Origin: Sandaracinaceae bacterium
Lineage (GTDB): Bacteria; Myxococcota_A; Polyangia; Polyangiales; Houyiibacteriaceae
Reading direction: 5' to 3'
Assembly (NCBI GenBank): GCA_020633075.1
Contig: JACKEI010000001.1
Location: forward strand, 62,001 to 126,000
Length of the DNA stretch: 64,000 nt
The notes below the pieces were generated by a model, which saw only the letters and a program-made list of their open reading frames with translations, did no database searches and was not told the DNA's origin. Position numbers and translations under genes: made by a program. Each line of letters starts with the position of its first letter. Position 1 is the first letter of the stretch. Of this stretch, positions 8,098 through 14,709 are shown piece by piece.

Positions 8098-9132
8098 GTG
8101 ATCGAGTGCCCCCGCTGTGGCAAGAATAATCAGCCCCATTACAAGTTCTGCCTTGGCTGTGGTGCTGAGCTGCCGCGCGACAGCGCGCAGCCCAAGAGCT
8201 TCACGGCGCCGACGCCTCCCTCCGGTATTCCGGCAGGCGGCGGGGCTGGTCCCGCCATGGCTCCCACGCCAGCGGCGCCCATGCCGCGTCCGACGTCTGC
8301 GCCAGCGGCTCAGCCGGCTCCGCAGCCCGCGCCCGTAGCGGCGGCGCCCGCGCCCGCGCCGGACGCCAAGGTCCCGTGCCCGCAGTGCGCCAACCCGGTG
8401 CCAGCCAACTTCAAGTTCTGCGGGAGCTGCGGCTTCGACATGACCAAGGCGGGTCCGCCGGCGGTTACCGCGCCTGTCGCCGGTCACGCGCCCGCGCCCA
8501 GCCAGGGCTCTGGGCAGCTGGTGCTGATCCGTCCGGACGGCACCGAGGGCGACCGCTTCCCCCTCTCGGGCACCACCACGGTGGGGCGCGACTCGAACGG
8601 CCCCTTCGCGGGCGACTCGTACTTGAGCCCGCAGCACGCGGCGTTCCAGTTCCAGGCGGGCGGCGTCAGCGTCACGGACCTCAACAGCCTGAACGGCGTC
8701 TACATCCGCATCGAGCACGACGTGCCCACGGAGCTCGTCCCGGGCAGCATCTTCCGCATTGGTCAGGAGATCATCCGCCTGGACACCATGGCCGCGCCGC
8801 GGCGAGGGGCAGACGGGGCCGAGATCATGGGCAGCGCCAACCCGGGCTTCCTCGGGCGCATCTGCCTGCTCATCGGGCGTGACACCGTCGGCAACTGCTA
8901 CCCCATCCCGCCCACGGGTCTGCACCTGGGCCGCGAGCGGGGGGACGTCATCTTCCCGGATGACGGCTACGTGTCGGGTCTCCACTGCCGCGTGCACGGT
9001 GAGGGTGGGCGCATGTTCCTGACGGACGTCGGCAGCTCCAACGGCACCTTCGTTCGCGTCCAGGGCACGGCCTTGGTGCCGCGCGGCGCGCTGCTCCTGA
9101 TGGGTCAGCAGCTCTTCCGCGTCGAGTACTGA
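8098..9132 (+). CDS. Zinc-ribbon protein with two FHA domains (paralogue 2)
   Basis: A 344-residue relative of the preceding gene with the same plan: zinc ribbon CPRC/CLGC (residues 4-20), a 70-residue Pro/Ala linker, a second ribbon CPQC/CGSC (about 95-112), then FHA1 (about 140-225; GRDSNGP, SPQHAAF, NSLNG) and FHA2 (about 258-343; GRERGDV, SGLHCRV, SSNGT). In FHA1, LNG follows NS where STNG or SRNG is usual, so phosphopeptide binding may be weaker there. GTG start with a strong GAGGAGA Shine-Dalgarno 5 nt upstream. It is its own unit, ended by the hairpin at 9151-9191. The tandem pair reflects gene duplication. Confidence 0.87.
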   Translation: MIECPRCGKNNQPHYKFCLGCGAELPRDSAQPKSFTAPTPPSGIPAGGGAGPAMAPTPAAPMPRPTSAPAAQPAPQPAPVAAAPAPAPDAKVPCPQCANPVPANFKFCGSCGFDMTKAGPPAVTAPVAGHAPAPSQGSGQLVLIRPDGTEGDRFPLSGTTTVGRDSNGPFAGDSYLSPQHAAFQFQAGGVSVTDLNSLNGVYIRIEHDVPTELVPGSIFRIGQEIIRLDTMAAPRRGADGAEIMGSANPGFLGRICLLIGRDTVGNCYPIPPTGLHLGRERGDVIFPDDGYVSGLHCRVHGEGGRMFLTDVGSSNGTFVRVQGTALVPRGALLLMGQQLFRVEY

Positions 9133-9150
9133 GCGCGCTGCGTCGGAACC

Positions 9151-9191
9151 AACGCTTCGGCCGCCATGACCTGGCAGCCGGAGCGTTTTTT
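9151..9191 (+). terminator. Rho-independent terminator of the second FHA gene
   Basis: An 11-bp stem (9151-9161 with 9177-9187, one G-T pair) with a small inner GCCA/TGGC helix is followed by six T residues at 9186-9191, 18 nt after the FHA stop codon. Confidence 0.85.
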
Positions 9192-9234
9192 CGTGGGTGT
9201 CGGCGGGTCGCGCGGGACCTGTTGGCGCGGCGGG

Positions 9235-10089
9235 CTACGCGACCACAGGCAGGCGGCGATGCCCCGTCCGCTCGCGGTGCAGGCGCATCTGCGCATCCAC
9301 GCCGACGAACTCGCCCGGCTCGAGGGGCAGCCAGACGTTCTCACCGCCCATGCGCTCGCTGCTGAGCACCAGGTGGTTCACGAAGCCGGACTCCGTGGGG
9401 GCTTCACACTCGGGCGACAGGGACTTGCACTCGTCGCGGTCGGAGCAGCGCGTCTTGTAGGTGGACACGAAGAGCTCTTTGCCGCCCTGGGTCGCGGCCA
9501 TGAGCGTGCCGTCCGTGACGATCATGGTGAGCAGCGCGTCCTCGTCGGGCGCGCCCGTGTCGCTGCGCTCGCGGATCAACTCCACCGTTTGTCGCAGCGC
9601 CGCAAACACGTCCTCGAGCGCGAAGCGGGCGAAGAGAGGCGCGCGGCGGCGCAGGAAGCTCAGGAAGAGGAAGAAGATCACCTCGCTGTCGGTGTCGCCC
9701 AGGATGTAGCGACGCAGACCGGGGTCTACCAGCTCACGGAACATGGCGCGGTGCCGCTCGAAGTTCCGGATCTCCCCGTTGTGCGCCATGGTCCAGCGCC
9801 CGTACTGGAAGGGGTGGCAGTTGAGCACCGAGTTGGTCCCCACGGTGGCCTTGCGCACGTGGGCCAGCACGGTCTCCGACGCCACGATGCCGCTCACGCG
9901 GTGGAAGAGGTGGTCGTCGATGGCCGTCGCCGGGCTGCGCGTGATGTGCGGTGAGTCGTTCACGTAGAACGCCACGCCCCAACCGTCTGGGTGGCGGTCG
10001 CTCTGCACGGCGAGCGCGTTGTCGGCCTGCATCAAGGAGCGGTGCACCTGACTGGGGATGACGCTACGGAACGCAAAGAGCCTGCACAT
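9235..10089 (-). CDS. Class II glutamine amidotransferase (YafJ/EgtC-like)
   Basis: A 284-residue protein beginning MCRLFAFRS; Cys2 becomes the N-terminal nucleophile after Met removal, which fixes the start at 10089. Further class II (Ntn) amidotransferase marks are DGWGVAFY, LAHVRKAT, CHPFQYGRWTMAHNGEI and GDTDSEVIF. It hydrolyses glutamine or acts as a gamma-glutamyl amidohydrolase; the closest named families are YafJ and EgtC of ergothioneine synthesis. No ergothioneine genes are nearby, so the general name is safer. It ends tail-to-tail with the FHA gene and is divergent from the PanE-like gene, with 82 nt between the starts. Confidence 0.85.
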   Translation of the reverse strand: MCRLFAFRSVIPSQVHRSLMQADNALAVQSDRHPDGWGVAFYVNDSPHITRSPATAIDDHLFHRVSGIVASETVLAHVRKATVGTNSVLNCHPFQYGRWTMAHNGEIRNFERHRAMFRELVDPGLRRYILGDTDSEVIFFLFLSFLRRRAPLFARFALEDVFAALRQTVELIRERSDTGAPDEDALLTMIVTDGTLMAATQGGKELFVSTYKTRCSDRDECKSLSPECEAPTESGFVNHLVLSSERMGGENVWLPLEPGEFVGVDAQMRLHRERTGHRRLPVVA

Positions 10090-10171
10090 ATGCGGCGCAG
10101 CATGGCATGCGGCGGGGGCGCGGCGCCAACGGAGTGGTCCCTCCGCACCTCGGCGTGGTAGGGGGAGCCCC

Positions 10172-10930
10172 ATGGAAGACGTCGTCGTAGTCGGGATCGG
10201 TCAGATGGGTGGGGTGTTTGCCAACGGTGCGCTCCGCATGGGGTCGCGCGTCACGCCGGTGCTCCGTGGGCAGGCGCTGACCACGGTCGCCGCGTGTACA
10301 CCGGAGCCGCGCGCGGTGGTCGTCGCCGTGGGCGAGCCGGACCTCGACGCCACGCTGGCCTCGCTGCCCGCCACCTACCGGAAGCGCTGCCTGTTGCTGC
10401 AGAACGAGCTGCTGCCCTACGTGTGGCGCGCCCACGAGATCGCGGACCCCACGGTGGCCGTGGTGTGGTTCGAGAAGAAGGCGGGCACGGGGATTCGCCC
10501 CATCCGCAGCACCCCGGTGGCCGGCCCCGACGCCGCGTACTGGGTGCAGGCGCTCGCCGGGCTCGGTGTGCCGGTCCACGCCGTACCGACCGAGGAGCTG
10601 CTCTTCGAGCTGGTGGCCAAGAACGTCTACATCCTCACCGCCAACATCGCGGGGCTGGAGCTGGGGGGGAGCGTCGGGCAGCTGCTCGCGGCGCATCGCC
10701 CCCTGGCCGAGGCCATCGCGCGCGAGGTCGTTCAGGTGCAGTCCGCGCTGGTGGGTCACGAGCTCTCCTTCGACGCCCTGTTCGCTCACTTCGAGGAGTC
10801 GGTGGCGGCAGACCCGGAGCACGGCTGCCGCGGCCGCACCTCCGCGAGCCGGCTCGACCGGGTGCAGCACCTGGCGCGCGAGCGCGGCGTCGCGACGCCC
10901 CGCCTGGACGCGATCGCGTCTCTCTGCTGA
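10172..10930 (+). CDS. Ketopantoate reductase-like NAD(P)-binding protein
   Basis: A 252-residue protein. It opens with a Rossmann motif, VVVVGIGQMGGVFANGA, followed by AVVVAVGEPDLDATLASLP, LLLQNELLPYVW and VVWFEKKAG, matching the strand order of PanE/ApbA proteins. The C-terminal half (KNVYILTANIAGLELGG) is helical, as expected for the substrate domain. It is shorter than PanE (about 300 residues), and the usual catalytic Lys/Glu set cannot be placed confidently, so the substrate is unknown. ATG 10172 follows a GGGGGAG Shine-Dalgarno. miaB starts 107 nt downstream in the same direction. Confidence 0.6.
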   Translation: MEDVVVVGIGQMGGVFANGALRMGSRVTPVLRGQALTTVAACTPEPRAVVVAVGEPDLDATLASLPATYRKRCLLLQNELLPYVWRAHEIADPTVAVVWFEKKAGTGIRPIRSTPVAGPDAAYWVQALAGLGVPVHAVPTEELLFELVAKNVYILTANIAGLELGGSVGQLLAAHRPLAEAIAREVVQVQSALVGHELSFDALFAHFEESVAADPEHGCRGRTSASRLDRVQHLARERGVATPRLDAIASLC

Positions 10931-11036
10931 CCCCCGCTCCGCGGCAGGCGCGGCTCGGCAGCCGGGGATTCCGTGGCGGCGCGGGCACGTCCGGGTTGCG
11001 CCGGGGGCGAGGGCGCGCGACAAGTTGGCTGGTTCC

Positions 11037-12455
11037 ATGAAGCGCTACATCGTCCAGACCTTCGGTTGCCAGATGAACGTGCACGACTCCCGTCGCATCG
11101 AGGAGGTCCTGCATGGGGATGGCTACGTCGCTACGGACGACGCCACGCTGGCGGATCTGATCGTGGTCAACACGTGCAGCGTCCGGGAGAAGGCCGAGCA
11201 CAAGCTGATGAGCCTGCTTGGCACGCTGCGTCCTCTGAAGGACCAGCGCCGCGGGGTCGTGCTGGCGGTGGCCGGCTGCGTCGCGCAGCAGGAGGGTGAG
11301 CGCCTGCTCACCAAGGCGCCCTTCGTGGACTTGGTGCTGGGGCCGGACAACATCCCAGAGCTGCCCAGCCTCTTGCGTGAGGCCGAGGGGGGGGCGCCGC
11401 CGCGCGCGCGCACCGTGTTCGACATGGACGAGCCGCAGTTCCTGCACGCCAAGCCGCGTGAGGGGCTCCGCGAGGTGACGTCGTTCGTCACCGTCATGAA
11501 GGGCTGTGACGAGCGCTGCACCTATTGCATCGTGCCGTACACGCGGGGCAGCGAGCGCTACCGCTCCGGTGACACCATCGTGGAGGAGATCGCGCGCTTG
11601 GTCGAAGGCGGCGTGCGCGAGATCACGCTGCTGGGGCAGACCGTCAACTCCTGGTACGAGGACGGCGTCGCGCCCACCAGCCGGCGCGTGGCGAGCCGCT
11701 CGCAGTTCGCGGACCTGCTCCGGCGCGTCGCGACCGAGGTCCCCGACCTCGCCCGGCTGCGCTACACCTCGCCGCACCCACGGCACCTCACGGACGACCT
11801 GATCGCCGCGCACGCCGAGCTGAGCGTCCTGCCGGCCCACGTGCACCTGCCGGTCCAGTCCGGCTCCAATGAGCAGCTGCGGCGCATGGCCCGGCGCTAC
11901 ACCCGCGAGGAGTACATCGAGAGGGCGCACGTGCTCATGCGCGCGCGCCCGGGGCTGACGCTGTCCACGGACATCATCGTGGGCTTCCCCGGGGAGACCG
12001 AGGCGGACTTCGAGGACACCCTCGACCTGGTGCGGCAGGTCGGCTTCGTGGCGGCCTTCGGCTTCAAGTACTCCCCGCGGCCGTACACGCCGGCGCTCAA
12101 CCTCCCGGACGACGTGCCCGAGGAGGTCAAGAGCGAGCGCCTCACGCGCTTGTTCGAGCTCGTCGCGGAGCAACAGACGGCGCACCTTGCCGCGCTGGTC
12201 GGGACGCGGCAGCACGTGCTGGTGGAGGGCCCCAGCCGCGGTGACACGGGTCGCTTCAGCGGGCGCACGGACAGGCACGAGATCGCGCACTTCGACGCGC
12301 CCGCGGGCCATGATCCCACGGGGCACGTCGTGGAGATCGAGGTCACCGAGGCGTACAAGCACAGCCTGCTGGGGCGCGCCGTCGGGGAAGTGCCCCGCGG
12401 TCCGCTCGCGACGTCGGTCAAGAGAGGGAGACTCGCCCTGCCGGTGCTGGCGTGA
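11037..12455 (+). CDS. miaB: tRNA-2-methylthio-N6-dimethylallyladenosine synthase MiaB
   Basis: A 472-residue radical-SAM methylthiotransferase that adds the 2-methylthio group to i6A37 of tRNAs reading UNN codons. The N-terminal UPF0004 domain has FGCQMNVHDS, VVNTCSVREKAE and AGCVAQQ, providing the three cysteines of the auxiliary cluster. The radical-SAM cysteines are in MKGCDERCTYCIVPYTRG. The C-terminal TRAM domain runs from about residue 385. Length and motif order match MiaB and not RimO or MtaB. The ATG has no clear Shine-Dalgarno. The stop overlaps the next start by 4 nt (GTGA). Confidence 0.96.
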   Translation: MKRYIVQTFGCQMNVHDSRRIEEVLHGDGYVATDDATLADLIVVNTCSVREKAEHKLMSLLGTLRPLKDQRRGVVLAVAGCVAQQEGERLLTKAPFVDLVLGPDNIPELPSLLREAEGGAPPRARTVFDMDEPQFLHAKPREGLREVTSFVTVMKGCDERCTYCIVPYTRGSERYRSGDTIVEEIARLVEGGVREITLLGQTVNSWYEDGVAPTSRRVASRSQFADLLRRVATEVPDLARLRYTSPHPRHLTDDLIAAHAELSVLPAHVHLPVQSGSNEQLRRMARRYTREEYIERAHVLMRARPGLTLSTDIIVGFPGETEADFEDTLDLVRQVGFVAAFGFKYSPRPYTPALNLPDDVPEEVKSERLTRLFELVAEQQTAHLAALVGTRQHVLVEGPSRGDTGRFSGRTDRHEIAHFDAPAGHDPTGHVVEIEVTEAYKHSLLGRAVGEVPRGPLATSVKRGRLALPVLA

Positions 12456-12892
12456 GCGAGGGCGCCGCAGGGGGGGCAGCAAGGAAGGCGGCCGACCCAC
12501 GTGCACCAACCCGGGCGGACGTGCTGCGCGCGTGGGCACCCGCCGTTGCCTACATGACGCTCATCTTCGTCCTCTCGTCTTTCCACATTCAGCCCCAGGT
12601 CATCGAGGAGCTGCCGTTCAAGGACAAGCTCGTCCACACCATCGAGTTCGCCCTGCTCGGTGGGCTCTGCGTCCACGCGGCGCGGCGGACGTGGCCACGC
12701 CACGCGACCTTCCGCACGGCGCTCCTGGGGGTGTTCTTGGCCACTGCGTTCGGCGTGACCGACGAGCTGCATCAGAGCTTCGTGCCCGGGCGCAGCGCGG
12801 AGCTGCTGGACATCGGGGCGGACGCGCTCGGCGCCTCGCTAGGGGCCCTGGTCACCACGGTCTGGGGCTGGCGACGTCGTGCCCGTGAGTGA
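12452..12892 (+). CDS. VanZ-like family membrane protein
   Basis: A 146-residue protein with three to four hydrophobic segments and the VanZ-family pattern FKDKLVHTIEFALLGGL and FGVTDELHQSFVPGRSAELLDIGADALGASLG. The DE-H-F-PGR block is diagnostic. VanZ proteins give low-level teicoplanin resistance in enterococci, but most homologues have no known role. The GTG start overlaps the miaB stop by 4 nt, so the two are translationally coupled. Its last 54 nt overlap the 3' end of the opposing kinase gene. Confidence 0.8.
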   Translation: MSEGAAGGAARKAADPRAPTRADVLRAWAPAVAYMTLIFVLSSFHIQPQVIEELPFKDKLVHTIEFALLGGLCVHAARRTWPRHATFRTALLGVFLATAFGVTDELHQSFVPGRSAELLDIGADALGASLGALVTTVWGWRRRARE

Positions 12893-13723
12893 GCGTGCGA
12901 GGGCCCGGGCGAAGGTCTCGGTGCTCTCGAAGCGCGCGCGCGGATCGCGCGCCATGGCCCGGGCGACGACCGCTGCGATGCTCGTCAGCGCCGGGTCCAG
13001 CTGGGCGAGCGACGGGGCGTCTCCGCTCATGATCTCGGTGAGCAGCCGCCCCGGGTGACGCGCGGTGAAGGGCGCGCGCCCGCTCACACACTCGAACACC
13101 GTCACGCCCAGCGCGTAGACGTCCGCGCGCGCGTCCAGCTCGCGTGCCCCAGCGATGACCTCCGGCGCCATGTAGCGCGGCGTCCCGGCCAGCTCGCCCG
13201 TCGCCGTCAGGCGCGGAAAGCCGTGCACCTTCGCGCTCCCGAAGTCCACCAGGCGCGGCCCGCTCGCGGTGAGGAAGAGGTTGTCCGGCTTGAGGTCACC
13301 GTGCAGCACCCCGGCCGCGTGCGTGCGCTCTAGCGCCCGCGCGACGGGGACGAGCCACGCGAGCACGTCGTCGAGCGATTGCGGGCCGTCGCCGAGGACG
13401 CCGCGCAGCGTCCGTCCGTGAAGACGCTCCATGACCAGGTAGGGCAGGGGCAGCCCGCCGGACGTGAGGGGCGCCTCGCCGTGCGTGTGCACCGCCACGA
13501 TGGCAGGGTCGTCGAGCTGCTGCAGGATCATCGCTTCGCGGCGGAAGCGCGCGCGGAGATCGTCGTCGGCCGCCAGCTCCGGGCGCAGGACCTTCAGCGC
13601 CACCTGTGCTCCTCCGCGTGCCGTGTCGCGCGCGGCCAGCACCGCCCCCGTGGACCCGAGGCCCAGCGTCTCGTCTACGACGAACGAGGTTGCGAAGGTG
13701 GCGCCACGAGGCAGAAGCTGCAC
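12839..13723 (-). CDS. Hanks-type Ser/Thr protein kinase, non-RD
   Basis: A 294-residue kinase consisting of little more than the catalytic domain. The glycine loop is LGLGSTGAV, the ATP-binding lysine is in VALKVLRPE, the catalytic loop is HGDLKPDN, the metal loop DFGSAK, and APE is present. The Arg of the usual HRD is Gly, so this is a non-RD kinase that probably does not depend on activation-loop phosphorylation. There is no membrane segment or sensor domain. GTG 13723 was chosen because TACTCT lies 7 nt upstream; a start at 13738 or 13840 is possible and would reach into the long inverted repeat. Convergent with vanZ, overlapping it by 54 nt. Confidence 0.85.
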   Translation of the reverse strand: MQLLPRGATFATSFVVDETLGLGSTGAVLAARDTARGGAQVALKVLRPELAADDDLRARFRREAMILQQLDDPAIVAVHTHGEAPLTSGGLPLPYLVMERLHGRTLRGVLGDGPQSLDDVLAWLVPVARALERTHAAGVLHGDLKPDNLFLTASGPRLVDFGSAKVHGFPRLTATGELAGTPRYMAPEVIAGARELDARADVYALGVTVFECVSGRAPFTARHPGRLLTEIMSGDAPSLAQLDPALTSIAAVVARAMARDPRARFESTETFARALARSLTGTTSPAPDRGDQGP

Positions 13724-13729
13724 GGCGGC

Positions 13730-13735
13730 AGAGTA
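13730..13735 (-). promoter_or_regulatory. -10 element (TACTCT) of the kinase gene, leaderless type
   Basis: Reads TGTACTCT on the minus strand and ends 7 nt before the GTG at 13723; no Shine-Dalgarno between them. Confidence 0.45.
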
Positions 13736-13815
13736 CACGAGGGCCGCCTGGGGGCCGCGCGCGGAAAAAGTTGGCAGGCGACGGAATAGCCCCACGGGGC
13801 CTGCGTTGTACCCAC

Positions 13816-13920
13816 GGATGCCGGGGAACGAGCCCCGCAACGAAGCCTCCTCACCGTCCTACTCCACTCCACTCCCACACACCCCGCTTCGTTCCCTCGT
13901 TCCCCGGCAATCCAGTTTTT
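13816..13920 (+). repeat. Long imperfect inverted repeat followed by T5
   Basis: The arm at 13816-13832 pairs with 13896-13913 (17 bp with one bulged base). After a small internal loop, 13839-13846 pairs with 13886-13893 (8 bp perfect). The 39-nt apical loop (13847-13885) is almost purely pyrimidine. AGTTTTT follows at 13914-13920. It lies between the divergent kinase and the small exported protein. It could be the terminator of an unrecognised short transcript, a structured RNA, or the relic of a small non-autonomous element; the sequence does not decide between these. Confidence 0.6.
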
Positions 13921-13980
13921 ATGCGGGTCTCGCGTCGTCGCCGTTGCCAGGCCCGCTCTTGCGGTTCTTAGGCATTTGCG

Positions 13981-13986
13981 TATCCT
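13981..13986 (+). promoter_or_regulatory. -10 element (TATCCT) of the small exported protein gene
   Basis: TATCCT ends 10 nt before the ATG at 13996, giving a leader of about 3 nt. No Shine-Dalgarno. Confidence 0.45.
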
Positions 13987-13995
13987 GACGCCCCC

Positions 13996-14529
13996 ATGCG
14001 ACTGACGCCCACCACCGACCAGAGCCAGCGAGCGCCCTCGAGCGCTGCCGCATGGGCTCCTGTCGGCTGGCGCTTTGGGTCGTCGCTGGGTCTGCTGGGC
14101 ACGGCGGCGGTGCTGGTCGTGACGCTGGGGAGCGTGGGCGAGGTCCGCGCGGACTCCCGCGGCGCCTGCGTGGAGACCAGCGCCACCAGCGCTCCCACGG
14201 CGGCGCCGCTGGCCCTGGACGCCGAGCGCGCCGCGTGGGTTGCGGGCCAGCACGCCCGTCAGGCGGACGGCCGCTTCGCGCACATGCCTGGCCGCACGGG
14301 AAACCCCGCGTGGTGCGAGGCCGGTGACGGCCCGGAGTGTGAGCGCGGCGACCAGGCGCCCACGCGCAACGAACACGCCTCGTCTTCGGACGCCGGTGCG
14401 TTGCTGCCCGTCGGGGTGCCCACCGAGCTCCCGCTCGCACTGAGCCGGCCTGCGCATCCTCGGGGTCGTCCGGGGCACGGCGCGGCCGGGACGCGCGACG
14501 AGCTCGAGCGTCCGCCCAGAGCACGCTGA
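13996..14529 (+). CDS. Hypothetical exported protein
   Basis: A 177-residue product that I do not recognise. Residues about 28-52 are hydrophobic and end in VRADS, a plausible signal-peptidase I site, so it may be exported. The mature part is polar and Ala/Pro/Arg-rich with three cysteines and no motif. In its favour are the TATCCT element just upstream and the long stretch free of other genes. The codon bias is the generic high-GC pattern, so it could be spurious. The next 180 nt to the triple DsbA gene contain two copies of GACGTCGTCC (around 14540 and 14610) and nothing else I can name. Confidence 0.5.
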   Translation: MRLTPTTDQSQRAPSSAAAWAPVGWRFGSSLGLLGTAAVLVVTLGSVGEVRADSRGACVETSATSAPTAAPLALDAERAAWVAGQHARQADGRFAHMPGRTGNPAWCEAGDGPECERGDQAPTRNEHASSSDAGALLPVGVPTELPLALSRPAHPRGRPGHGAAGTRDELERPPRAR

Positions 14530-14709
14530 GCGCGCCTGGACGTCGTCCGTCTCGTAGAGCTCCCCGGTGGACTGCTTAGGCAGCGTCTCGCGGTGGGCCC
14601 TGCGAGGACGTCGTCCCCGACGCGCTCGTTCCGCTCGTAGGCACGTTCCCAAGCAAACAATTCATGCGCTCGTCATCCACTTCCGACGGGCGCCGAGAGG
14701 TACACATCC

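Noticed and set aside
10635..12539. 634-codon minus-strand frame opposite miaB
   Set aside because: The plus strand encodes an unmistakable MiaB; the antisense product has no recognisable domain.
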